A DNA stretch of 34,067 bases from a bacterium (GTDB lineage: Bacteria > Patescibacteriota > Saccharimonadia > Saccharimonadales > UBA4665), in NCBI GenBank assembly GCA_021811685.1, contig JAJZNT010000014.1, positions 1-34,067 of the forward strand, in the 5' to 3' direction. Positions 25,935 to 34,067 of this stretch are shown in pieces (the first letter of the stretch is position 1; every line of letters starts with the position of its first letter). The notes under the pieces are model-generated. The model was not told where the DNA came from and made no database searches. It saw nothing but the letters and a program-made list of their open reading frames with translations. Position numbers and translations under genes: made by a program.

Positions 25935-27404
25935 GGAGCACTTAAACCCGGAGCTGATAGTTCGGACAAGCAGTACAGCAAAATAACCAAGCACCGCAGT
26001 TTGGCCATGATTGTAGTAATGACCGGCGTGTTAATTACGGCAATCGACACTACGATTGTGGTTTTGGCTCTTCCTGAGATTGAAAAGGGGCTAAAAGTCG
26101 GACTGACATCAGTTATATGGGTGATTATTGGATATCTCCTGGTAATTACCCTGCTGGCTACCCAAGTGGGCAGGTTTGGTGACATGTACGGCCGGATTAA
26201 AATGTATGAGGCCGGATTTCTAGTTTTCGTTATCGGGTCTCTAGCTTGCGCTTTATCCTGGAATGAAACCTCAATCATTATTTTTCGTATTATTCAGGGT
26301 ATTGGCGGAGCCTTTGTCTCAGCCAACAGCGGTGCAATTATTGCTTCTTTGTACCCGCCGCATCACCGCGGTAAGGCATATGGATATAATGCGATCGGCT
26401 GGATGCTAGGGGCAATCTTAGGCATTATCTTAGGCGGGGCGATAGTGACTTATATTTCCTGGAGATGGATATTCTGGATTAACGCACCGATTGGCATTAT
26501 GGCATTATTGCTTGCGCTTAAGGTGCTGCATGAAACTACGGAACGAAAGAAACATAAAACGGATTTTAGCGGCATGATTTGTCTGGGTGCCGGCTTGTTC
26601 GGCATACTTTGGGCAATGACTAAACTGGCTACCAGTTCGCTTGACTTCTCTGTTTATGGCTACCTGATTGGAGGGGTAGTTCTGCTTATAGTCTTCGGTC
26701 TTATAGAAAGGCGTAAACCCGAGCCGATGCTCCATCTATCTCTCTTTAAGGTTCCGACTATGGCGCCTTCGCTCTTGGCCTCGTTATTCCAAGGTGTAGC
26801 AAACTTTGCCGTGTTGTTTCTAGTTATCATGTACTTACAAGGGACCAGGGGTTTAACGCCGATTCACGCTTCTCTGCTTTTGGTGCCGGGGTATATTATT
26901 GGCTCGGCTATCGGGCCGTTTGCCGGGCGCATGGCGGATAAGGTTGGAGCGGCAGTTCCGGCAACCATTGGATTGGCGGTTCAGGTAGCGGCCTTATTTA
27001 TTTATGCGCACCTTGGCTTAACTACCGGTCTTTGGGTGGTTGTTGTAGCTAGTATTATTAACGGCGCCGGCAGCAGTGGCTTTTTCCCTGCAAACAGTTC
27101 GGCGGTAATGAAGGCCTCGCCGCCAGATATGTTCGGTATCTCTTCGGGCATGCTGCGTACGTTTTCGAACGTCGGGATGGTGTTCTCCTTTTCGGTCGCT
27201 ATATTAGTCGCTTCTCGTTCTATCCCTAAGCATCTGGCATTTGCTATTTTCGTAGGTACGACCAGCCTAAACGGTCATTTGGCAAAAGTATTTACTAGCG
27301 GTCTGCATGCCGCCTTTTATGCTTTAACCATTTTTATGGTAATAGCTGCAGTTTTGTCTGCCACCAGATTTGGCAAGTTAAAGTTGGCCCAAAAACCGGC
27401 GTAA
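25929..27404 (+). CDS. MFS transporter, DHA2 (EmrB/QacA-like) family
   Basis: 491 aa, about 14 TM; ITAIDTTIVVLALPEI motif, GRFGDMYGRIKMYEAGF, IIFRIIQGIGGAFVSANSGAII. Confidence 0.95.
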   Translation: MAGALKPGADSSDKQYSKITKHRSLAMIVVMTGVLITAIDTTIVVLALPEIEKGLKVGLTSVIWVIIGYLLVITLLATQVGRFGDMYGRIKMYEAGFLVFVIGSLACALSWNETSIIIFRIIQGIGGAFVSANSGAIIASLYPPHHRGKAYGYNAIGWMLGAILGIILGGAIVTYISWRWIFWINAPIGIMALLLALKVLHETTERKKHKTDFSGMICLGAGLFGILWAMTKLATSSLDFSVYGYLIGGVVLLIVFGLIERRKPEPMLHLSLFKVPTMAPSLLASLFQGVANFAVLFLVIMYLQGTRGLTPIHASLLLVPGYIIGSAIGPFAGRMADKVGAAVPATIGLAVQVAALFIYAHLGLTTGLWVVVVASIINGAGSSGFFPANSSAVMKASPPDMFGISSGMLRTFSNVGMVFSFSVAILVASRSIPKHLAFAIFVGTTSLNGHLAKVFTSGLHAAFYALTIFMVIAAVLSATRFGKLKLAQKPA

Positions 27405-27429
27405 TTTTGCTTATGCTAAAATAATCAAG

Positions 27430-28620
27430 ATGGAAGAAAATCAAAAAGATAAAGGTATAGATCAAAGTACAAACATTAATCAGGACTCGCCTACTGTTCC
27501 CGTTAATCCTCCGGAAGTCTCAGCCGAGAAGGATCCGGTAAATAATAGTTCCTCACCTAAACAGCCTAAGGTGCCGAAGTGGCTGTTAATTTCCGGTTTG
27601 GCGGCAGTGTTAATTGCTGTTGGGGTACTTATTTTCTTTTTAGTAGATAACACCAGTAACAGTAATACGGTTAGCTATGTGACCAATAATAAGCCGGCCT
27701 CCACTCCGCCATCCACTAAAGCTAATAGCTATAACACTCCGGCATCGATTAACCCGATAAATCCGGCGGCAATACCGCTAGGCACCGGCAAGGTATCCAC
27801 AACTCCCCGGGTTGGTTATGTTGATTTTTGTAACAATAAGGGTACGAGTGTTGCTCCCGAGCCTAACCTGCCCTGGATTAATAAGACTAATAATACCTGG
27901 GACTCGTTAACTAAGCCGGCGGTACAGGGATCGGTTTCTTGGGCGGGCTCAGCCAGTTATTCGGTTACCTTGTCCGGAAGCACCAGAACCATAACAACTA
28001 ATGATTTACCGATAAACCATGACAGCGGAGTCTTCCCGATAAGCGTGAATGATCCGGCTTACCAATATGATCATAACCCGAATAAGATAACCTCTCAGCC
28101 AACGACCTGGCAGCTGTCGGCTAATCCGATTGCAGCTGCCACCCCAGGCTGTACCAGTGACGGGCCGATCGGCGTATTAACCGACGGGGTTTTCCTATTT
28201 AATGCACTTGACGCGGATAACCGGGATGCTGGTGCTACCGAGATTCTTGATCAGTGGCAAGGACACCCGCAGAGTGCAGGTATGTACCACCACCACGATA
28301 TTCCTAACTTTATGCTGAAAGCCGATTCAGCTAAATCCTCTTCTACTCTAGTTGGCTACGCACTAGACGGCTACGGCATTTATGTTGAGCGGGACGCTAA
28401 CGGGAACTTACTGACTAATGCCAACTTGGACGCTTGCCATGGACGCACAAGTGAGGTTATGTGGAATGGCAAGATGACTGACATTTACCACTACGACGCT
28501 ACACTTGAATACCCCTATACTGTAGGCTGTTTCCACGGTACGCCGATTACCATAAATAAGACTGCGCCTCATGGAGCGGGCGGCAATCCTACTGGAAACA
28601 AGCTACCGCCTAAGACCTAA
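27430..28620 (+). CDS. YHYH domain-containing protein, membrane anchored
   Basis: TM KWLLISGLAAVLIAVGVLIFFLV; GMYHHHDIPNF, GYALDGYGIYVE, DIYHYDATLEYPYTVGCFHGTP. Confidence 0.9.
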   Translation: MEENQKDKGIDQSTNINQDSPTVPVNPPEVSAEKDPVNNSSSPKQPKVPKWLLISGLAAVLIAVGVLIFFLVDNTSNSNTVSYVTNNKPASTPPSTKANSYNTPASINPINPAAIPLGTGKVSTTPRVGYVDFCNNKGTSVAPEPNLPWINKTNNTWDSLTKPAVQGSVSWAGSASYSVTLSGSTRTITTNDLPINHDSGVFPISVNDPAYQYDHNPNKITSQPTTWQLSANPIAAATPGCTSDGPIGVLTDGVFLFNALDADNRDAGATEILDQWQGHPQSAGMYHHHDIPNFMLKADSAKSSSTLVGYALDGYGIYVERDANGNLLTNANLDACHGRTSEVMWNGKMTDIYHYDATLEYPYTVGCFHGTPITINKTAPHGAGGNPTGNKLPPKT

Positions 28621-28790
28621 AGTTTAGAGTTCTGCCTCCCAGTCCGTAATTGTATTAAATATGTAAGTTGAAGTATTAACAAAACTATTGAATAGTACAT
28701 TGTTGTGTAGTAGTATTTGTTTAGACAAAGGCTGGGCTATGTGTCTTAAAATAGGCGTTTGTTCATGTGGGGACAGATAACTATCCAGTT

Positions 28791-31238
28791 ATGATTAAGA
28801 AAATTTTTAGTTTAATTGCCGCCGCTTTATTAAGTACTTTTGCTCTATTGCCTTTTAGTATTAACGCGGCTGCCAGCAGTACTAATCTGATTGCCAACCC
28901 TTCGGTTGAAACTCCCAGTCCGGCAAATTCAAGCCTTCCCCAATACTGGCAAGAAGGCCACTGGGGCACTAACTCTGAAAGCTTCAACTATCTAAATACC
29001 GGGTATAACAGCAATCATTCAGTTCAAGTTAATATGACCAGTTATAGCTCGGGGGATGCCAAGTGGTACTTTAATCCGGTGAGTGTAGCTTCGGGTTCGG
29101 AGTATACCTTTAGCGATTATTATACGAGCAATGTCACTACTGATGTTGTTGTCCAATACGGGCTGAGCAGCGGCGGTTATAGTTATGTGGATTTAGGATC
29201 AGTTGGCCCAAGCAGCAACTGGCAGACATTTAGCTCAACGTTTACTACACCCTCTGGAATAAACAACTTAACAATCTTTCACCTGATTAACAGCGTCGGC
29301 AGCTTAACTACCGATAATTTTTCTTTAATTTCCGGAGCGCCTCAACTACCGCCTCCTTCAGTTGGTAGTAACTTAATTTATAATCCCTCAGTAGAAATAT
29401 CCAGCGGCAATTTGCCCGCCGGCTGGCAAGAAGGCCACTGGGGCACTAACTCTGAAAGCTTCAACTATCTAGATACCGGGTATAACAGCAATCATTCAGT
29501 TCAAGTTAATATGACCAGTTATAGCTCGGGGGATGCCAAGTGGTACTTTAATCCGGTAAGTGTTCTGCCTAATACTAATTATATCTTCAGTGATTATTAT
29601 GAATCTAACGTAGCAAGCGACGTAGTTGTGCAGTTTGAGGACAGCAGCGGCAACTATGGCTACTTAGATCTGGGTAATGCTCCAGCCAGTAGCAGCTGGA
29701 ATAACTATAGCGCAACCTTCACTACTCCGGCTAATACGGCTTCGCTGACAGTTTTTCACCTGATTAACCGCGTCGGCAGTTTAACTACGGATAACTACAG
29801 CTTAAGTGTATCTACGGCACCGAGTGTAAGTATCACTTCCCCGTCAGCAGGGTCAAATATTAGCGGGCAGGTCGCCCTTTCGGCAACCGCGTCGGCTAGT
29901 GATGGAGTTGCGTCTGTTCAGTTTAAGCTGGACGGTGTTAACCTCGGCCTGCCGCTCAGTTCCTCTCCATACTCTATGAACTGGAACTCGGCAGACACTA
30001 CGAACGGCACACACACCCTGGTAGCTGTTGCTATCGGGAAAGACGGCTCAGTTTCCAGCTCTGCCCCGGTTATTATTAATGTCAGCAACCCTGATCCGCT
30101 CGGCGGCAACTTAATCCCGAACCCGTCGATTAATACACCTGATCCAAATAATTCAAGCTTGCCTCTTGATTGGGTGCATTCATCTTGGGGTACTAACTCC
30201 GAGACTTTCCATTATCTAAGCAGTGGCTATAACGATAGTCACAGCGTTCAGGTCAATATGACCAGTTATAGTTCAGGCGATGCCAAGTGGTACTTTACGC
30301 CTCAACTAGTGTCACAAGATACACAGTACAAATACAGCGAGTATTACAAGAGTAATGTTCAGACTCAGATAATGGGAGTGTTTAACATGAGCGATGGCTC
30401 AACCCAGTATTTGTTTATCGGGCTGCCTGACAGCTCAAGCGCCTGGACGCATTTCTCGACCGAGTTTTCTATCCCTCTCGGGACTGTTAATATGACTATC
30501 TACCATCTAATTAACAGCGTCGGCAGCTTAACTACCGATGATTTTTCACTGACACCCTATAGCCCCACCGGCTTCAGCCGCCCATTGTTAAGTCTGACCT
30601 TTGATGACGGCTATTCAAGTACCTTTAATAACGGTTTGCCCTTGCTGCAGCAATACGGCTATAGCTCTACCCAGTACATTATCACCGATTTAATTAATGC
30701 GAATAGCTACTACATGAGTAATGCTCAGGTACTGAAGATGTATCAGGCGGGCCAGGAAATAGCCTCACATACCATTACTCATTCAAATCTAACCAGTGAA
30801 TCGACCTCTGCTGTTACTAATGAGCTGTCAAACTCAAAGATTCAGCTGCAAAAATGGATCGGCGCGCCCGTGAGCGATATGGCCTACCCTTATGGTCTTT
30901 ATGACAATACGGTTATGAGTTTGGCCGCCAATTACTATGCCTCTGCCCGAGGAGTTGAAGACGGGCTAAATTCCAAGGATAACCTAAACGTATACGACCT
31001 CAAGGTCCAGAACGTTTTCAGCTTTACCACCACCGCTCAGATCGCCGACTGGGTAAAGCAAGCAGAAGCAACCAATACCTGGCTAATTTTGGTATATCAC
31101 TCAGTCGATCCAAGCCCGGTAGACATCTATAACGTGACGCCAACTCAGCTGGCTAACCAGTTAGCGGCGATTAAAGCTAGCGGTATTACCGTAGAGAATA
31201 TACATTCAGCCCTAAGCGAAGTCGAAGCTCAATTATAG
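28791..31238 (+). CDS. secreted polysaccharide deacetylase (NodB/CE4-like) with three CBM-like repeat modules and an Ig-like domain
   Basis: Signal peptide MIKKIFSLIAAALLSTFALLPFSINAAA. Modules start near 28887, 29373 and 30111; Ig-like region about 29823-30090. C-terminal NodB domain has LTFDDGYSST and SHTITH motifs. Confidence 0.92.
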   Translation: MIKKIFSLIAAALLSTFALLPFSINAAASSTNLIANPSVETPSPANSSLPQYWQEGHWGTNSESFNYLNTGYNSNHSVQVNMTSYSSGDAKWYFNPVSVASGSEYTFSDYYTSNVTTDVVVQYGLSSGGYSYVDLGSVGPSSNWQTFSSTFTTPSGINNLTIFHLINSVGSLTTDNFSLISGAPQLPPPSVGSNLIYNPSVEISSGNLPAGWQEGHWGTNSESFNYLDTGYNSNHSVQVNMTSYSSGDAKWYFNPVSVLPNTNYIFSDYYESNVASDVVVQFEDSSGNYGYLDLGNAPASSSWNNYSATFTTPANTASLTVFHLINRVGSLTTDNYSLSVSTAPSVSITSPSAGSNISGQVALSATASASDGVASVQFKLDGVNLGLPLSSSPYSMNWNSADTTNGTHTLVAVAIGKDGSVSSSAPVIINVSNPDPLGGNLIPNPSINTPDPNNSSLPLDWVHSSWGTNSETFHYLSSGYNDSHSVQVNMTSYSSGDAKWYFTPQLVSQDTQYKYSEYYKSNVQTQIMGVFNMSDGSTQYLFIGLPDSSSAWTHFSTEFSIPLGTVNMTIYHLINSVGSLTTDDFSLTPYSPTGFSRPLLSLTFDDGYSSTFNNGLPLLQQYGYSSTQYIITDLINANSYYMSNAQVLKMYQAGQEIASHTITHSNLTSESTSAVTNELSNSKIQLQKWIGAPVSDMAYPYGLYDNTVMSLAANYYASARGVEDGLNSKDNLNVYDLKVQNVFSFTTTAQIADWVKQAEATNTWLILVYHSVDPSPVDIYNVTPTQLANQLAAIKASGITVENIHSALSEVEAQL
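28946..29080 (+). repeat. intragenic direct repeat copy 1 (135 bp, 134/135 identical to 29423-29557)
   Basis: ctggcaagaaggccactgg...aatccggt; only difference seen is TAAATACC versus TAGATACC; offset 477 bp (159 codons). Confidence 0.9.
29423..29557 (+). repeat. intragenic direct repeat copy 2
   Basis: See copy 1; flanking module sequence is markedly more diverged. Confidence 0.9.
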
Positions 31239-31341
31239 CCAAATACAACCAGGACTAAGAAAAAGGTAATGTTTTACTATAAACTTTACTAACAAGCATT
31301 AATAGTGTAGAATAATACTAAAATAGAAAAGTTATTAAGGA

Positions 31342-31387
31342 GGGCCCCAATGCTCTATTGAGCGGCATTGGTGCCCTTTAGCTTTTT
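31342..31387 (+). terminator. terminator/attenuator-like hairpin upstream of GT2
   Basis: GGGCCCCAATGC (31342-31353) pairs with GCATTGGTGCCC (31365-31376) at 11 of 12 positions, followed by TTTAGCTTTTT. Confidence 0.6.
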
Positions 31388-31414
31388 AAACAGATTATTG
31401 AGAGTAGATATTTT

Positions 31415-32560
31415 ATGAGCAAAGCTAATATTAAGCCCAAATCAACTAGAGGAAAAAAGTCATTGCGGCAGAAAAAGCAGCCGCGGGTTGTGGCTTTGGT
31501 TCCGGCACATAACGAGGCTAAGACAATTGCGAGGACTATCGAGTCTTTAATGAACCAAACTTACAATCTGTCTTATGCCCTGATAATCATAGATAACTGC
31601 TCAGATATGACTTTAAGGGTTGTTCACAACTGCCAAAAGCAATACGGTAAGAAAAAATTAAGGGTAATGAAGACGGTAAATAACCGGTATAAAAAAGCCG
31701 GGGCGCTAAATCAGGGGTTCAAGGCGGTTACTCGAAAGCCCGATTTTATCTTTTGTATGGACGCCGATACTGTTCTTGACCCTGGGATTATTAAGGCGGG
31801 AGTTAGCCAATTGATCAACGAGCCGACTACGGGCGGTATCTGCTCGGCTTACCGCACGCTGCCGCTACCGCAGGGAGCTTCTAAATGGGAGCGGTATTTG
31901 TGGCGGCTGCAGAATATTGAATTCAGCCTGGCTAACGCCTGGAGAGTTGAGAATTATAACAATGCCAGGGTGCTTCCGGGAGTATCGGTTATTTTCCGCA
32001 GTACGGCCTTAAGCGCCATATCCCGGCAAAATGACGGAATTGTCTGGGCAACAGACAGTCTGGTTGAAGACTATAGGCTGACACTTGAGTTAAAAGATCT
32101 GGGTTGGAGTGTTAAGTCTTCCCTAGAGATGGTTTCCTGGTCGGATGTACCGTTAAGGATACGCGGTAAGGGCGGCCTGTTTGACCAGCGCCAAAGATGG
32201 TACAGCGGTACGGTTGATGAAATACGCCGCCGGGGTTTTAAGAAGCATTCACGTTACGAAGCTTTAACCATCGGTCTTTTAAGCCTTAACCTGCTCATGA
32301 GAGGCTTGTTATACTCCGTCTATATTGTTCTTGCCTTAAGCGGCAATCTGGCTCAGTTAGTATCGTTGTTCTTACTCTTGCCCTTATCCGCCGCCTTAAT
32401 TCAATACTATAGATGGAACAAGTACGCTGACCAGAAGGATAAATGGCAGGCCTTAATGACCATCAGCTTAATCCCGAATGAACTTTATGCAATTTTTAGG
32501 GAAATGGTCTACACCTACTCGGTTTGGGTGAGTTATGCTCGTCCGGAAAGGGCCTGGTAA
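31415..32560 (+). CDS. processive GT2 glycosyltransferase (chitin/PNAG/hyaluronan synthase-like)
   Basis: ALVPAHNEAKTIARTIESLMNQ, DADTVLD, EDYRL, QRQRW (QxxRW) and C-terminal TM helices. Confidence 0.92.
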   Translation: MSKANIKPKSTRGKKSLRQKKQPRVVALVPAHNEAKTIARTIESLMNQTYNLSYALIIIDNCSDMTLRVVHNCQKQYGKKKLRVMKTVNNRYKKAGALNQGFKAVTRKPDFIFCMDADTVLDPGIIKAGVSQLINEPTTGGICSAYRTLPLPQGASKWERYLWRLQNIEFSLANAWRVENYNNARVLPGVSVIFRSTALSAISRQNDGIVWATDSLVEDYRLTLELKDLGWSVKSSLEMVSWSDVPLRIRGKGGLFDQRQRWYSGTVDEIRRRGFKKHSRYEALTIGLLSLNLLMRGLLYSVYIVLALSGNLAQLVSLFLLLPLSAALIQYYRWNKYADQKDKWQALMTISLIPNELYAIFREMVYTYSVWVSYARPERAW

Positions 32561-32566
32561 CTTAAG

Positions 32567-32878
32567 ATGCATATTCTTCAGCCATCGCCTACTTCAGCCA
32601 TTTTGCCCGTAGGAGGCGTAGATGCCGGCTTGCATCATTTCATAGGGGTCAGCTGGGATATTCTAATCCCCTACACTATCGTTGGCGCTGCTTTGATGGT
32701 CTACTCGCATGTCCGCTTAATCCAAGGACAAAAAGTCATGCTAACTCCTAATGAAGCACGATCTGCCAAAAAACCTAAACCCAGACTCAAAGCTTCTTTA
32801 AATAAATGGACAAAGTCGGTGCTCGTGATTAGCCGTCCCTATAGCGACAAGATATTCGCGCTAGGCAACAAACGCTAA
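32567..32878 (+). CDS. small single-TM membrane protein
   Basis: 103 aa, starts 6 nt after the GT2 stop; TM ILIPYTIVGAALMVYSHVRLI, basic C-terminus. Confidence 0.65.
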   Translation: MHILQPSPTSAILPVGGVDAGLHHFIGVSWDILIPYTIVGAALMVYSHVRLIQGQKVMLTPNEARSAKKPKPRLKASLNKWTKSVLVISRPYSDKIFALGNKR

Positions 32879-32907
32879 CCGGCATTAATGGGCTTTACTC
32901 TTATCTA

Positions 32908-34067
32908 TTAACGAGGCTTGTTGGCAATATACGGGTAGTAGTAAATTGATTTAATCTGCAGGCTGGCCGGCAGCGCTGCATTATTAATCCCGTTATTGGG
33001 GTACTGAGCCGTATCTTCACCGCCCCATACACCACCAACTGCCAGGTCGATAATTAGATAAAAGGGCTGATTAAATGGCCAGGTTAGGTAGGTCGCTCCT
33101 GGTTGTTTGTAATAGGTGTAGTAAGGCTTGTTGTTTACTTCAAAAGTAATACTGTCAGGGGTCCAAAGCAGAGTATAGGTGTTGTAGTTTAGATTATTAT
33201 TGGCTACTAGGACCTGATTATAATCACCTACGCCGTTAGGATTGTTCTCGTTTGATGTGACGGTGTGGACTACTCCGTAAACAAGATTGGGGTTGAAACC
33301 GACCGCTTCAGCCATGTCAATCTCTCCGCCGTTTAAAAAGCGGTAAATATCGCTAGGAGGACTCATGTCTTCATATTTGGTATTTGCCGGTAGTAACCAG
33401 ATTGCCGGCCAGGTACCGACTCCAATCGGCAGTTTGGCGGTTACGTCAATTCTCCCGTAGCGGAAGGATAGCTTGCCTTTGGTGTCAACCCGGCCTGATC
33501 CGTACTGATAGTTATTTGGTTCTGCCTGATGAGTTGCCTCTAAGATCAATGAACCCTGGCTGATCCGAAGATTTGACGGGTCATTGGTGTAGTACTCGGC
33601 TTCGTTATTGCCGTTATTCGGCGCGCCGATGTTAATTCGCCAGTAGTTAGAATTTAGCTTATTGCTCTTATAGTGGGCGAAGTCTTGCGACCAGGTAGGA
33701 TAGGTTGAGAATTGATTATCTGATTGGGCCGGACCGTAAGTTGTAATCCTACTTGGGGCTTCTTGTGTCTGGTCTTGTTTGCCGATCAGGATAGTGCTGG
33801 GGCCATAGCCGGAAGCGTTGCCGTTATTTAGGGTTAATACGTAGGCTAGCGCGGCAATAGCTAAAATACCAATGGTAATCAAACGGACTTGTGCTCGTAT
33901 TACCCTTTTTGTCTTAGTAAAAGCAGTTACCCGAAAACGCTTTAGTGCCGCTAGCTTGCCCTTCGCTTTAGTCTGACGCGCTCGTATTGGTTTAGCGGTA
34001 GTCTTTTTAACTGATTTTACGCTAACTTTAGATCGAGAATTTGCGGCTTTAGTTGACTTTTTAGCTG
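32908..34067 (-). CDS. GH16 family glycoside hydrolase (beta-glucanase-like), membrane anchored, N-terminus truncated by window edge
   Basis: FRYGRIDVTAKLPIGVGTWPAIWLLP and GGEIDMAEAVG (ExDxxE). ORF track start at 33882 is a TTG, but the frame stays open to 34067, encoding AKKSTKAANSRSKVSVKSVKKTTAKPIRARQTKAKGKLAALKRFRVTAFTKTKRVIRAQVR before the TM. Confidence 0.9.
   Translation of the reverse strand, partial: AKKSTKAANSRSKVSVKSVKKTTAKPIRARQTKAKGKLAALKRFRVTAFTKTKRVIRAQVRLITIGILAIAALAYVLTLNNGNASGYGPSTILIGKQDQTQEAPSRITTYGPAQSDNQFSTYPTWSQDFAHYKSNKLNSNYWRINIGAPNNGNNEAEYYTNDPSNLRISQGSLILEATHQAEPNNYQYGSGRVDTKGKLSFRYGRIDVTAKLPIGVGTWPAIWLLPANTKYEDMSPPSDIYRFLNGGEIDMAEAVGFNPNLVYGVVHTVTSNENNPNGVGDYNQVLVANNNLNYNTYTLLWTPDSITFEVNNKPYYTYYKQPGATYLTWPFNQPFYLIIDLAVGGVWGGEDTAQYPNNGINNAALPASLQIKSIYYYPYIANKPR

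Noticed and set aside
25886-26735. Minus-strand ORFs of 130 and 76 aa
   Set aside because: Antisense to the MFS transporter, which has clear family motifs.
28781-30109. Minus-strand ORFs of 68 and 63 aa
   Set aside because: Antisense to the deacetylase gene.
1-34067. UGA recoding, CRISPR array, tRNA or rRNA
   Set aside because: Genes end at TGA as normal stops (e.g. VKOR, the 92-aa ORF, the 17356 SDR), so standard code fits. No regularly spaced repeats, cloverleaf or rRNA motif was recognised by eye; tRNAscan-SE and Infernal would be decisive.

Overview
The window encodes about 34 credible protein genes on both strands. Standard-code stops, Shine-Dalgarno-like sites and overall gene content suggest a Candidatus Saccharibacteria (TM7/CPR)-like genome, but this taxonomic call is inference. 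From left to right it holds: the tail of a probable DDE transposase/integrase; small surface or membrane proteins, one with an LPxTG-like tail; a low-affinity iron permease family protein; a Bcp-type peroxiredoxin; an SDR/VKOR pair; an ABC-2 exporter; two uncharacterised proteins; an MMPL transporter; a cupin; a ZnuABC-like Zn/Mn importer divergent from a Fur/Zur regulator with a palindromic operator candidate; a YdeI-like protein; a DUF1634/TauE pair; and an SDR. The right half (about 17.4-34 kb) is a carbohydrate-active region. It has a large processive GT2 translationally coupled to a GH18 protein with two CBM5/12-like modules, a GH15 glucoamylase with an SDR, an MFS exporter whose start codon lies in a hairpin, a YHYH protein, and a polysaccharide deacetylase with three repeat modules. 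These are followed by a second processive GT2, a small membrane protein, and a GH16 glucanase that runs off the window edge with a highly basic N-terminal tail. The main candidate system is the synthase/deacetylase/hydrolase set, which could make or remodel an exopolysaccharide. No rRNA, tRNA or CRISPR array was recognised. All family calls come from reading motifs, not from database searches.
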